Shown one piece after another: positions 26,090 through 36,065 of a DNA stretch of 64,000 bases. Source of the DNA: Flavobacterium oreochromis (GTDB taxonomy: Bacteria > Bacteroidota > Bacteroidia > Flavobacteriales > Flavobacteriaceae); contig NZ_CP067377.1 in NCBI RefSeq assembly GCF_019565455.1, positions 2,858,001-2,922,000 on the forward strand, in the 5' to 3' direction. Under the pieces are notes generated by a model. That model was given only the letters and a program-made list of their open reading frames with translations. It had not been told where the DNA came from and did no database searches. Numbering within the stretch: the first letter of the stretch is position 1; each line of letters starts with the position of its first letter. The position numbers and the translations under genes were made by a program.

Positions 26090-27453
26090 GGCAGTATAAC
26101 ACAAACTGTGTAAGTTAAAAAGTTATTCTGAAAAATTAGCTCGCTTAAAAGAGCTAAAATTTTTCGGAAATAACTTTTTAACGTTTTATATATTTACATA
26201 GTTATGATAGACAAAGAAGACTTATTAAACAACAAGGATTTTTTTAAATCCTTTAAAAATGGAGAAGATTTATCTTCCTTTTTTAAGCAAATGCATAAAC
26301 GAGCAGTAGAACACATGCTCAATGCCGAACTAGATGCTCACTTAGATACCGAAAAACATCAAAAAACCTCTGACGGCAATTATCGTAATGGTCATGGAAC
26401 CAAGAAGATTAAGACTTCCTTTGGAGAAGATCAAATTAAAGTCCCAAGAGATAGAGAAGGTAGTTTTGAACCTGTTTTAGTCCCTAAAAGACATAATATT
26501 ATTGATGGTTTAGAGAATGTTATCATTTCATTTTATGCTAAAGGAATGAGTGTTAGTGATATTGAAGAGCAAATCAAAGAAATGTATAATTTTGACATTT
26601 CAACTTCTACCATTTCAAGAATTACTAATGCAGTAGCAAGTGAGATAGTAACCTGGCAAAACAGACCATTAGATGAAGTTTACTTAATTGTTTGGATGGA
26701 TGGAATTGTTTTCAAAGTTCGTGAAAACTCAAAAGTAATCAATAAAACTATCTATTTAGCAGTAGGACTTAATCATGAAGGACGAAAAGAAGTTCTTGGT
26801 ATGTGGTTAGGTAAGAATGAAAGTTCAAGCTTCTGGATGAGTGTTTTAACCGATTTAAAAGCCCGCGGAGTGGAAGATATTTTAATAACGGCTACCGATA
26901 ATTTAAACGGATTTACTCAAACCATACGTTCTGTTTTTCCTGAATCACAAACACAGATTTGTGTGGTTCACCAAATAAGAAATGCTTGTAGATATGTCGT
27001 ATGGAAAGATAAAAAGCAATTTACAACCGACATGAAACTAGTCTATACAGCACCAACAAAACAAGCCGCCGAGTTAGCTCTAGAAGATTTTGCTCAAAAA
27101 TGGGAATCTAAATATGGATATGCTATCAAATCTTGGAGGGAAAATTGGGACGAATTAACCATCTTTTTTGACTTCCCGTTAGAAATCCGCAAAATTATTT
27201 ATACCACAAATTTAATTGAAAATCTTAATGGGAAAATTCGCAAGTACACCAAAAACAAAATGTCGTTTCCAACAGATGAGGCGGTAATAAAATCGGTTTA
27301 CCTTGCCTTAAAAGAAGCAACTAAAAAATGGTCGATGCCAATACAAAATTGGGGTATTGTTTTAAACCAATTTAATCTTATATTTGAAAAAAGGCTCAGA
27401 TTATAAAATCCAAGCCTAAACTTTTTAACTTACACACTTTGTAGGATAGTGTC
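26090..27453 (+). mobile_element. IS256-family insertion sequence with 8-bp target duplication
   Basis: AAAAAACC occurs at 26082-26089 and again at 27454-27461, exactly flanking the element. The inner inverted repeats match at 23 of 24 positions (26101-26124 and 27419-27442), with weaker pairing to the outer ends GGCAGTAT and ATAGTGTC. The 1364-bp length, one mutator-type transposase and an 8-bp duplication are typical of IS256. The intact target duplication suggests fairly recent insertion. Confidence 0.92.
26204..27406 (+). CDS. IS256-family (mutator type) transposase
   Basis: The 400-residue protein shows the family landmarks: [61 protein letters not shown] with a catalytic Asp, [17 protein letters not shown] with the second Asp, [13 protein letters not shown] and [20 protein letters not shown] with the Glu region. 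It is intact and full-length. It sits inside the IS bounded by the AAAAAACC duplication. Confidence 0.95.
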   Translation: MIDKEDLLNNKDFFKSFKNGEDLSSFFKQMHKRAVEHMLNAELDAHLDTEKHQKTSDGNYRNGHGTKKIKTSFGEDQIKVPRDREGSFEPVLVPKRHNIIDGLENVIISFYAKGMSVSDIEEQIKEMYNFDISTSTISRITNAVASEIVTWQNRPLDEVYLIVWMDGIVFKVRENSKVINKTIYLAVGLNHEGRKEVLGMWLGKNESSSFWMSVLTDLKARGVEDILITATDNLNGFTQTIRSVFPESQTQICVVHQIRNACRYVVWKDKKQFTTDMKLVYTAPTKQAAELALEDFAQKWESKYGYAIKSWRENWDELTIFFDFPLEIRKIIYTTNLIENLNGKIRKYTKNKMSFPTDEAVIKSVYLALKEATKKWSMPIQNWGIVLNQFNLIFEKRLRL

Positions 27454-27579
27454 AAAAAACCTAGCACTATAACTTTAAAATGTACTTTTCTTCTAATAAT
27501 ATTCAAAGTATAATAATTTGAATTCAGAAAATCATAGTATCTTCCCGCTTTAAAAAACAAAAGTTCATTCCTTTTTTCT

Positions 27580-29439
27580 ATGAAACATTTTTTATTATTG
27601 TTTTGCTCATTATCCTTATTTGCTAATGAGATAAAAATTAAAGCAACTACCAAAGAAGTAACCGTTTACACTTCAGGAGCACAAGTTTATGCTGAATCTT
27701 CTGTTACCATCCCAAAAGGAAATTCACAAGTTCGAATTATTGATTTATCACCATATATCAATCAAAACACTATTCAAATCAGTGGCTTAAAAGATGTTTC
27801 CATTCTTTCTTTTGGTTATGAGACCTTATTTTATCCTAAAAAAGTTACTTCAGAGAAAATGAGCAAACTCCAGAGCGAAATAGATGCTAAACTAAGAGAA
27901 GTTGCTTTTCTTGACAGTAAAATAAAAGGGCTGCAGGAAGAAGAAACTATTTTAGCTCAAAACAAGACATTAAGCAGTTCACAGCAATCGGTTACTTTAG
28001 AAAAAATACTGGTTCACAGCAACCATTACAGAGAAAGAGTACCAGTTATTAAAATGGAAATTTTCGACATTACCAAAAAAATAGAAAACTTGAAAAATGA
28101 ACTATCTGCAATGCATTTAGAAATGAACAAAATAAGTGGTGAAGAAAAAGAACAGAAAGGAGAGATTATTTTAAAATTCAACAATCCTAACGAAGACATC
28201 TTACTTAATCTCAACATAAAATACAACGTATCGAATGCTGGATGGAATCCTTCTTATGAAATTAAAGCTAAAAATACCAAAGACGCTTTACAATTTGCCT
28301 ACAAAGCACAAGTATACCAAACCACAGGCGAAAACTGGAATGACGTTAAACTAACACTTTCAACAGCAAACCCAACGGTTAATAACGAAAAACCTAAAGT
28401 TGACAGTCATTATCTTAATTTCATCAATTACTATGACAACAGACAAACATCTGCATTTAAAAATCAGAAATTTAATTACAACCCTCTAGTAAAAACAGTT
28501 TCTGGAATAGTTACTGATAAATCAGGTCCTCTTCCGGGTGTAAATGTTGTAATCAAAGGAACCACAAGAGGTGTACAAACTGGATTTGACGGAACCTACC
28601 AACTAAAAGTTGAGAACGGGAAAGAACTGGTATATTCTTTTTTAGGAATGGAAGAAGTAACTCTTCCAATTTACAGTAATACCATGAATGTAGTTTTAGA
28701 AGATAGTTCGGCCCAATTACAGGAAGTCGTTGTTGTGGGTTATGGGACAAAAAGCAAAAAAAGAGAAACAGACAAAGAAGAGGAAATACCAGAAGAAATT
28801 CTAACAGCAACAGGAGATGAGAAAGAAATAGCAATAAATTCAGTATTATTTAAAATTAAAAAGAATTATTCTATTCCATCTGACGAAGCTCCTTCTGTTA
28901 TTGAAATCGATAATTTTAGCATTCCGGCAGAATTCGAATATTATTCAGCTCCCCTTTTAAGTGAAAATGTATTCCTGACCGCCAAAATAAAAGAGTGGAC
29001 CAAATACGATTTACTACCTGGAGATGCCAGCATTTATACTGAAGGAAGTTATGCAGGTACCACCTACATCAATCCTTACCAGACGGATGAAGAATTGGTA
29101 ATTTCTATGGGAATAGACAACAATTTGGTAATAGAACGAAAACAAATCAACAATTTAAAAGACAAATCCTTATTAGGCACCACAAGAATTGTAGACCGTA
29201 ATTATGAAATCACATTACGCAACAACAAAGCTATTGATGCAGATGTAAAAATTTATGACCGCGTTCCGGTGAGTCAGAACAAGGAAATAAAAGTTGAAAA
29301 GGCGAATGTTGACAATGCCGATTACAAGGAAGATACTGGAATACTGTTCTGGAAAGTAAATATCCTTTCAAAAGGTCTTATAAAGAAACGATTATCCTAC
29401 CAGATCAAATATCCTAAAGGAAAGAAGATTAATTTATAA
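27580..29439 (+). CDS. DUF4139 (MuiA-like) protein with inserted CarboxypepD_reg/SusC-like module
   Basis: After a signal peptide (MKHFLLLFCSLSLFA) there is a DUF4140-like N-terminus (VTVYTSGAQVYAESSVTIPKG) and a coiled coil around residues 85-190. The first part of the DUF4139 beta domain follows (NVSNAGWNPSYEIKAKN, YQTTGENWNDVKLTLSTANP). Residues about 307-392 are unlike the family. They read VSGIVTDKSGPLPGVNVVIK, then TTRGVQTGFDGTYQL and QLQEVVVVGYGTKSKK, the regulatory domain and TonB-plug entry of SusC-type receptors. DUF4139 resumes to the end (IYTEGSYAGTTYINPY, SYQIKYPKG). The length is 619 residues. The base composition is richer in G+C than its neighbours, and the IS256 element lies just upstream. 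Confidence 0.8.
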   Translation: MKHFLLLFCSLSLFANEIKIKATTKEVTVYTSGAQVYAESSVTIPKGNSQVRIIDLSPYINQNTIQISGLKDVSILSFGYETLFYPKKVTSEKMSKLQSEIDAKLREVAFLDSKIKGLQEEETILAQNKTLSSSQQSVTLEKILVHSNHYRERVPVIKMEIFDITKKIENLKNELSAMHLEMNKISGEEKEQKGEIILKFNNPNEDILLNLNIKYNVSNAGWNPSYEIKAKNTKDALQFAYKAQVYQTTGENWNDVKLTLSTANPTVNNEKPKVDSHYLNFINYYDNRQTSAFKNQKFNYNPLVKTVSGIVTDKSGPLPGVNVVIKGTTRGVQTGFDGTYQLKVENGKELVYSFLGMEEVTLPIYSNTMNVVLEDSSAQLQEVVVVGYGTKSKKRETDKEEEIPEEILTATGDEKEIAINSVLFKIKKNYSIPSDEAPSVIEIDNFSIPAEFEYYSAPLLSENVFLTAKIKEWTKYDLLPGDASIYTEGSYAGTTYINPYQTDEELVISMGIDNNLVIERKQINNLKDKSLLGTTRIVDRNYEITLRNNKAIDADVKIYDRVPVSQNKEIKVEKANVDNADYKEDTGILFWKVNILSKGLIKKRLSYQIKYPKGKKINL

Positions 29440-29440
29440 A

Positions 29441-29470
29441 AAAAAGCCTCACATCGTGAGGCTTTTTTTT
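29441..29470. terminator. terminator after the DUF4139 gene
   Basis: AGCCTCAC and GTGAGGCT form a perfect stem with flanking A8 and T8 tracts, so it can work in both directions. Confidence 0.9.
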
Positions 29471-29494
29471 ATAATACTTTTATTTATAATAAAC

Positions 29495-29622
29495 ACTTCG
29501 AAAAGCTCAGTGTAAGTGACTCACACGAAATCTTTGAAAAAGATTTCGGTTCGCTGAGATGCTTCGACAAGCTCAGCATAAGCGATTCGCACAAAATCTT
29601 TGAAAAAGATTTTGGCTCTCTG
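29495..29622. repeat. two tandem copies of a 66-bp repeat
   Basis: A unit with CTTCGACAAGCTCAG, TCTTTGAAAAAGATTT and TCGCTG occurs twice at a 66-bp offset. Each unit holds the short palindrome AATCTTTGAAAAAGATT. The array fills the space between the DUF4139 terminator and the convergent icmF stop. Confidence 0.75.
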
Positions 29623-29623
29623 C

Positions 29624-32600
29624 TTACATATTTCTTCTATACTGCCCACCAACCTCAAACAACGCACTTGTAATTTGTCCTAACGAACAAACCTTAGCCG
29701 CATCCATTAACTTTTCGAAAATGTTTTGGTTTTGGATCGCTGTTTCTTGAATGATGGCTAGTTGTTCTTTTACTTTGGCATCATTGGCTTTATGCAGATT
29801 TTCTAGTGTTTGGATTTGGAATTGTTTTTCCTCTTCGGTCGCACGAATTACTTCGGCTGGAATTACCGTTGGCGAACCTTTAGAACTTAAGAAGGTATTT
29901 ACCCCTATAATTGGGAATTCACCTGTATGCTTTAAGGTTTCGTAGTACAACGATTCTTCTTGGATTTTAGAGCGTTGGTACATTGTTTCCATTGCACCTA
30001 ATACCCCACCTCTTTCCGTGATTCGATCGAACTCTGCTAATACCGCTTCTTCTACTAAATCGGTTAATTCTTCAATGATAAACGAACCTTGGATTGGGTT
30101 TTCGTTTTTCGCTAATCCTAATTCTTTATTTATAATCAACTGGATTGCCATTGCACGACGTACTGATTCTTCTGTTGGCGTGGTAATCGCTTCGTCATAC
30201 GCATTGGTATGTAATGAGTTACAGTTGTCGTAAATCGCATATAACGCTTGTAAGGTCGTACGAATATCGTTGAAATCGATTTCTTGTGCGTGTAACGAAC
30301 GCCCAGAGGTTTGAATATGGTATTTCAACATCTGCGCTCTTTCGTTGGCACCGTATTTATTTTTAAGTGCTTTTGCCCAAATTTTACGTGCTACTCGTCC
30401 TATTACAGCATATTCTGGATCGATACCATTAGAGAAGAAGAACGATAAGTTTGGACCAAAATCGTTGATATTCATCCCTCTACTTAAGTAGTATTCTACA
30501 TACGTAAATCCGTTCGCTAAGGTAAACGCCAACTGCGTAATAGGGTTCGCTCCTGCCTCTGCAATATGGTATCCTGAAATCGAAACCGAGTAAAAATTAC
30601 GAACGTTTTGCGTGATGAAGTATTCTTGTACGTCACCCATTAAACGTAAGGCAAACTCCGTCGAGAAAATACAGGTATTTTGGGCTTGGTCTTCTTTTAA
30701 AATATCGGCTTGAACCGTACCACGTACTTGTGCTAAGGTTTTTACTTTAATATCCTGATAGACATCGGCTGGTAATACTTGGTCACCGGTTAGTCCTAAA
30801 AGCATCAACCCTAATCCGTCGTTACCTTCTGGTAGTTCGCCGTTGTAACTTGGTCTTACTAAACCTTTGGCATCGTATAATTCTTTTTTCTTTTGTTCTA
30901 CTTCAGCCTCTAGACCATTTTCTTTGATGTATTTTTCGCAGTTTTGGTCAATCGCTGCATTCATAAAGAAGCCTAACAACATAGGTGCAGGTCCGTTAAT
31001 TGTCATCGATACCGAAGTCGCAGGATGACTTAAATCGAAACCTGAGTATAATTTTTTCGCATCGTCTAAACAACATATCGAAACCCCTGCATTACCAATT
31101 TTACCGTAAATATCAGGTCGATGATCTGGATCGTTTCCGTATAACGTTACCGAGTCGAACGCCGTTGATAAACGTTTAGCTGGCATGCCAAGCGATACAT
31201 AATGGAAACGGCGGTTGGTTCTTTCAGGACCACCTTCTCCTGCGAACATACGCGTAGGATCTTCGCCTTCACGTTTAAATGGATATAATCCTGACGCAAA
31301 TGGGAATTCTCCAGGTACGTTTTCTTGTAAGTTCCATTTTAAAATATCGCCCCACGCTTGGTATTTTGGAAGCGCTACTTTAGGAATTTGGGTATGCGAA
31401 AGTGATTCGCTATGTGTTTTTATTTCGATAACCTTATCACGCACTTTGAAAGCGTAAATTGGGTTTCTGTATTTATTTACTTTTTCGTCCCACGTTTGAA
31501 TAATTTCCCAGTTGTATGGGTCTAAATTCATTTTTACACGGTCGAATTCTTTGATTAACAAACCTAAGAAATCTTTGTTGCCTTCATTTATTTTCAACGA
31601 AGACTCGATGATTCCTGCTTTATCGATTTGTGGCAGATTCCCATTCACCGATTCGATAGTTTTGAAAATACCGTATAACTTTTGTGCTACTTCTACTTGT
31701 GATAAAGCGGTTTCGTCATATTTACGATTATTTTCGGCAATTTCAGATAAGTAACGAGTTCTATGCGGCGGAATCACGAAGATTTTCTCGCTCATTTCTC
31801 GCGTAATTTCAAAAGTCGATTTTAGGTTGGCACCTGTTTTTTCGACAATTTTATCCATAATTGACTTATACAAAGTATTCATTCCTGGATCGTTAAATTG
31901 CGAAGCAATCGTTCCAAAAACAGGCATCGTATCTGCCTCTACATCCCATAAATTATGGTTGCGTTGGTATTGTTTTTTCACATCGCGAATCGCATCTAAA
32001 GCACCACGTTTGTCGAATTTATTCAATGCTACTAAATCGGCAAAATCTAACATATCGATTTTTTCCAATTGGGTAGCCGCTCCAAACTCAGGTGTCATTA
32101 CATACAACGACACATCAGAGTGATCTAGAATTTCAGTATCCGATTGACCAATACCTGAAGTTTCCAGAATAATCAAATCGTATTTAGCCGCTTTCAATAC
32201 TTGAATCGCTTCGGCTACATATTTAGACAAAGCCAAATTCGATTGACGTGTTGCTAACGAACGCATATATACACGAGGATTATTGATCGCATTCATACGA
32301 ATACGGTCGCCTAATAAAGCCCCCTCCCGTTTTACGTTTTGAAGGGTCAACTGAAATTAAACCAATAGTTTTTTCTGGAAAATCGATTAAAAAACGACGC
32401 ACTAATTCGTCAACTAAAGACGATTTACCGGCACCTCCAGTACCTGTAATACCAAGTACGGGAAAAGCCCCCCCGCCCCCGAAGGGGGTGCCTGAAATAC
32501 TTTGTGAAAAGTATCGGGTTCGTTTTCTGCTAATGTTATAAGTCTTGATATGGTATTTACATCTTTTTCAGCCAATTTATCGTTTATCTCATTGGCTCCC

Positions 32601-33054
32601 CCTTCGGGGGCGGGGGGGCTGGTTCTGCTAGTTTGACCAATTCATTAATCATACCTTGTAATCCTAAAGCTCTTCCGTCGTCTGGGGAGTAAATTTTAGT
32701 GATTCCGTAAGCGTGTAACTCTTCAATTTCAGAAGGAAGAATTACACCACCGCCTCCACCAAAAATTTTGATATGACCTGCTCCTTTTTCTTTTAGCAAA
32801 TCATACATATATTTAAAATATTCGTTGTGACCTCCTTGGTACGAAGTCATCGCAATGGCATTGGCATCTTCTTGAATAGCAGTATTTACAACTTCTTCAA
32901 CACTTCTATCGTGTCCTAAGTGAATTACCTCTACTCCGGTAGCTTGGATAATTCGTCGCATAATATTAATCGCGGCATCATGTCCGTCAAATAATGACGC
33001 AGCTGTTACAATTCTTACTTTATTTTTGGGTTGATACGGTTGTGTTTGTTCCAT
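29624..33054 (-). CDS. icmF: fused B12-dependent acyl-CoA mutase IcmF, frames broken at three G/C runs
   Basis: The order is that of IcmF. A B12-binding domain ([38 protein letters not shown]) comes first. A MeaB-like GTPase follows, with P-loop [29 protein letters not shown] and NKFDKRGA. The mutase barrel comes last ([39 protein letters not shown]). It rearranges isobutyryl/n-butyryl-CoA or a related acyl-CoA using adenosylcobalamin, with the G-domain as chaperone. The ~1140-residue reading needs one base removed from each of three runs: G7 at 32612-32618, C7 at 32468-32474 and C5 at 32320-32324. The first two are in palindromes flanking the linker between the B12 and G domains. Confidence 0.88.
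32466..32620. repeat. paired G/C-rich palindrome element (copy 2), inside icmF
   Basis: AGCCCCCCCGCCCCCGAAGG at 32466-32485 continues as GGGTGCC. It is repeated in inverted orientation at 32594-32620, with one mismatch in 27. The 100-bp core encodes the icmF interdomain linker ([19 protein letters not shown] on the minus strand). The pair spans 155 bp, like the element at 8672-8826. The palindromes encode Pro/Gly-rich additions (PAPPPPKGE and APPSGAGGL). Confidence 0.8.
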
Positions 33055-33154
33055 TTTGATTTTTAATTATCGGGTGCAATTTACTGATTTTACGCTAAAA
33101 AAAAGGATGAAAAAAAATGAAACAAATAAAAAAAAATTAGGCACATAATTTGTG

Positions 33155-33162
33155 TAATTTTG
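33155..33162 (+). promoter_or_regulatory. -7 promoter motif of the DUF4197 gene
   Basis: TAATTTTG matches TAnnTTTG, 21 bp before the ATG at 33184. Confidence 0.45.
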
Positions 33163-33183
33163 ATAAATACAATTTTAATAAAA

Positions 33184-33906
33184 ATGAAAAGAATAGTTAT
33201 CCTAGCATTTTTGATTCCTACTATGAGTCAAGCTCAATTAAAAGATTTTATAAAAAAAACAACAGAATCTGTAATTACTAATTCAACAAAAAAAAATACT
33301 TTAGATATTGCAGGAGGATTAAAGGAGGCATTGAATAAAGGAGTTACAAATCAAGTTTCTAAACTTACGGCTGTTGATGGTTTTTATGGTAATCAATTAG
33401 TTAAAATAGTACTACCTGATGAACTACAAAAAGTAGATAGTATGTTACGAAAAGTAGGAATGGGAAATTTAGCGGATGATGGGGTAAAAGCATTGAACAG
33501 AGCTGCTGAGGATGCTGTAAAAGAATCGACTCCTATTTTTGTAAATGCAATTAAGAATATAACGATAACAGATGCAAAAAATATTTTATTAGGTCAGGAA
33601 GATGCTGCAACAGACTTTTTACAAACGGGAACCAGAAAACCTCTTTACTTAAAATTTAATCCTGTAGTTCAAAAATCTATTGGTAAAGTAGGAGCAGATG
33701 CTTTGTGGAAAACAATCATAGATCGTTATAATGCTATTCCTTTTGTGTCTAAAGTTAATCCTGATATAACAGATTATGTAACGAATAAGGCACTTGATGG
33801 GGTTTTTAAAATGATAGCTGTTGAAGAAAAAGATATTCGAACTAATTTAAATTCAAGAACTAGTGATTTGTTAAAAAATGTTTTTGCTTTGCAGGATAGA
33901 AAATAG
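33184..33906 (+). CDS. DUF4197 family exported protein
   Basis: From the ATG at 33184 the product has 240 residues with signal peptide MKRIVILAFLIPTMSQAQ. The body is helical and fits DUF4197: GGLKEALNKGVTNQVSKL, YGNQLVKIVLPDELQKV, ALNRAAEDAVKESTPIF, LLGQEDAATDFLQTGTR and ITDYVTNKALDGVFKMIAVE. The family is periplasmic with unknown function. An upstream in-frame start at 33160 overlaps the promoter and is unlikely. The gene is divergent from icmF. Confidence 0.82.
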   Translation: MKRIVILAFLIPTMSQAQLKDFIKKTTESVITNSTKKNTLDIAGGLKEALNKGVTNQVSKLTAVDGFYGNQLVKIVLPDELQKVDSMLRKVGMGNLADDGVKALNRAAEDAVKESTPIFVNAIKNITITDAKNILLGQEDAATDFLQTGTRKPLYLKFNPVVQKSIGKVGADALWKTIIDRYNAIPFVSKVNPDITDYVTNKALDGVFKMIAVEEKDIRTNLNSRTSDLLKNVFALQDRK

Positions 33907-33986
33907 TAGATTTTAAATTTTCAAGGGTCCTCTATATTAAAGTTAGCAGTAAGTTAATAAAAGAATTTTCCTAAATTGAAAGTTGA

Positions 33987-34381
33987 ATGACAGACGAATT
34001 TAAACCGCCAATAAAGGAAAGAAGTATAAAGCAGTTACTTGATATAGTCTGTGAACCAAAAAAATGGAATAAGCGAGCAGTTATGTTGGCTCAGAATGAG
34101 TTAGTAAATCGTAATGTGAGTAAGGAAACTATTCAGCAAAAAAATAAACAAAAAAAATATATAGCCAATAAAGAAAATAAAATTGAAAATTTACGTAAAG
34201 CAAAAGAAAAATGGGACTTATTAGATTTTATATTTTCCCTTGATGAAGTTTTAATGGAAGTGTTATTTACTTGGGATTTTAAAAAGAAGGTTATATAAAG
34301 AAAGCTAAACAACAGAAAATTATACTTTGTGTATTAACAATTGTTGTTTTGATTCTAATTATAGTTGCGAATATACTATAA
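33987..34381 (+). CDS. small protein with C-terminal membrane anchor, frame broken
   Basis: The first frame (103 codons) is polar and helical, with NKRAVMLAQNELVNRNVSKE and KENKIENLRKAKEKWDLLDF. A five-A run at 34281-34285 breaks it. One added base continues as EGYIKKAKQQKIILCVLTIV and VLILIIVANIL, a terminal transmembrane helix, giving about 131 residues. The family is not recognised. The tail-anchored layout and a coiled-coil-like middle are all that can be said. Confidence 0.5.
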
Positions 34382-34390
34382 CCTGTTTAT

Positions 34391-34701
34391 AACAATGGTA
34401 GCTGTTGCGCAACTCCTAATTTTTAAAAAATAATTCTCAAAAAACATAAAAAATGACCTCTTTAAAAGCAATTTTGGAGAGGTTTGTTTTTTTAGATGAA
34501 ATTTGAAAATTTATGTTGTTTAGAATTGAGTTTTTGAAGTCATAAGTAAGGTTCTTAAAAAGAGGAGGTTTTTCCCTTGTTTTAATGAAATAATTTGAGC
34601 TAAAGCACTCCTTTCAATGGAATGTCTTCTGAATGTTTAAATCCTTTAAAAATATCATCGATTAAATAAAAAAATGATATAATTTTGTCTTTGTAAAGCA
34701 T
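34391..34701 (-). mobile_element. remnant of an IS982-like element
   Basis: On the minus strand a short frame starts at 34701 with MLYKDKIISFFYLIDDIFKG, which resembles the N-terminus of IS982-family transposases, and then stops. It is followed by AQIISLKQGKNLLFLRTLLM in another frame, a hairpin (GACCTCTTT..AGAGAGGT-like) and an end sequence GGAGTTGCGCAACAGC. The large internal part of the transposase is missing. The end sequence is duplicated at 35041-35144. Confidence 0.45.
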
Positions 34702-34802
34702 TGGTTTAAGTTATTGGTTCGTAAAACGAATTTACTTAACCTTTGCTTTTTTATAACTACATAAGGAACAACTTGAATTAATAATTATAAAAATTTAAAA
34801 AA

Positions 34803-34988
34803 ATGGAAAGAAATTTAAAGAAAAATGTTCTTATCTTAATGATAACTGGAATTTTTGTAATTGCAACATCACAAATCTTAAACCGTTTTATAGAACTAAC
34901 TGATTTTACAAAGGGTGCACTAATTGGTATAGGTATTGGTTTTTTACTATTGTCTGTAACATTCGGAAATCTTAAATCAGCTAAATAA
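34803..34988 (+). CDS. small membrane protein with two hydrophobic segments
   Basis: This 61-residue frame (MERNLKKNVLILMITGIFVI..., then GALIGIGIGFLLLSVTFGNLK) has two transmembrane segments, charged ends and a good AT-rich translation-initiation context. It is not a recognised family. It lies between two copies of an IS-end-like repeat, so it may be a passenger gene. Similar short two-helix proteins are common in Bacteroidota. Confidence 0.5.
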   Translation: MERNLKKNVLILMITGIFVIATSQILNRFIELTDFTKGALIGIGIGFLLLSVTFGNLKSAK

Positions 34989-35040
34989 AAAATTAAGATT
35001 ATTGATACATATAGCAGTTGAAAAATAAAGCTGAACGGTT

Positions 35041-35144
35041 AACATTGGTAACTGTTGCATAACTCCTGATTTTTTAGAAAATAATTCTCAAAAAACAAAA
35101 AAAGACCTCTTTAAAAGATATTTTAGAGAGGTTTATTTTTTAAC
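35041..35144. repeat. second copy of the IS982-like end sequence
   Basis: This stretch matches 34391-34494 over about 104 bp at nearly 90%, including GGTAACTGTTGC, AATAATTCTCAAAAAAC and the hairpin ACCTCTTTAAAA..TTTTAGAGAGGT. The two direct copies are 650 bp apart and bracket the small membrane-protein gene. Confidence 0.7.
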
Positions 35145-35226
35145 TATATTTGACTGGTGCTGTGAGTTTTTTTACAGATTCATGTTGGCTGTAAGCATTC
35201 ATAAAAAACGCATAACATTGACAATT

Positions 35227-35838
35227 ATGAATTTTGATTTTACAGAAAAATATATTTTAGAAAACGACTGTGTTTTATTAAGGCCTTTGGAAATTTCGGA
35301 CAAAGAAAAACTAATAAACTTTGCAATTAATGAACCTGAAATTTGGAAGTTTAATATTAATGGGGGAAATGGTAAAGATAATTTTGACAGCTACTTTGAA
35401 ACAGCAATGAAGCTATTCAAAGACAAAAATCAATACACCTTTATTGTTTTTGACAAAAGAACTAACCAATATGCAGGAATGACAAGACTTTACGAAATTT
35501 CTAACGAATTTAAACGTCTTGATATTGGGTTTACTTGGTATGGAAAAAAATTTCAAGGAACTGGATTAAACAAAAATTGTAAATATCTTCTTTTAGAGTT
35601 TGCCTTTGATAAACTAAAAATGATAAGAGTAGGTTTCGGAGCAAATAGTAAAAACGAAAGAAGTATAAACGCAATGAAAAGTATTGGATGTAAAGTTGAA
35701 GGAATATTAAGACAATTTAGTAAAGATGCCGACGGAAAAATTATTGACGCAATAAAATTGAGTATTTTGAAAATTGAATGGGAAGATAATATAAAAAACA
35801 ATTTAAAAGAACAACTTGAAAAATATGCTAGCAGCTAA
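35227..35838 (+). CDS. GNAT family N-acetyltransferase (RimJ/RimL type)
   Basis: From the ATG at 35227 the product has 203 residues, starting MNFDFTEKYILENDCVLLRPL. It shows GNAT features: TFIVFDKRTNQYAGMTRLYE, KRLDIGFTWYGKKFQGTGLN with the acetyl-CoA loop, and GFGANSKNERSINAMKSIGC followed by KVEGILRQ. It acetylates a protein N-terminus or small molecule that the sequence does not identify. It lies among decayed mobile elements, so horizontal acquisition is plausible. No resistance role can be assigned. Confidence 0.82.
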   Translation: MNFDFTEKYILENDCVLLRPLEISDKEKLINFAINEPEIWKFNINGGNGKDNFDSYFETAMKLFKDKNQYTFIVFDKRTNQYAGMTRLYEISNEFKRLDIGFTWYGKKFQGTGLNKNCKYLLLEFAFDKLKMIRVGFGANSKNERSINAMKSIGCKVEGILRQFSKDADGKIIDAIKLSILKIEWEDNIKNNLKEQLEKYASS

Positions 35839-35877
35839 CAGCTAAGGTTTCGTTGGACTTGAATAACCAAGAATGAA

Positions 35878-36065
35878 GAGGCTGTCCTAAAAGTAAAAAA
35901 TCAACACACAGTTTGTTACTCTGATGGAAGGAGGAGTCTCATAATCAGTACTATGTGATTTGCTTCGCCTGTTTGATCGGAGCTCTCGGGTCTCTCTTTG
36001 GTCAACTAGAGCAAAGCGACTGGACGAAGTCAAATGACAAGATTGCGGACTTTTTGGATAGCCTC
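35878..36065. mobile_element. MITE-like element with IS1182-type ends
   Basis: The 188-bp stretch starts GAGGCTGTCCTAAAAG and ends with the inverted counterpart CTTTTTGGATAGCCTC (14 of 18 matching). No open frame is inside. The ends resemble those of Bacteroidota IS1182 elements, and an IS1182-like transposase remnant lies nearby, so it may be a non-autonomous derivative. Confidence 0.6.

Noticed and set aside
34391-35144. Integron attC-like cassette array around the small membrane protein and GNAT genes
   Set aside because: The repeats lack RYYYAAC/GTTRRRY core pairs, no integrase is near, and the left copy continues into an IS982-like transposase fragment.
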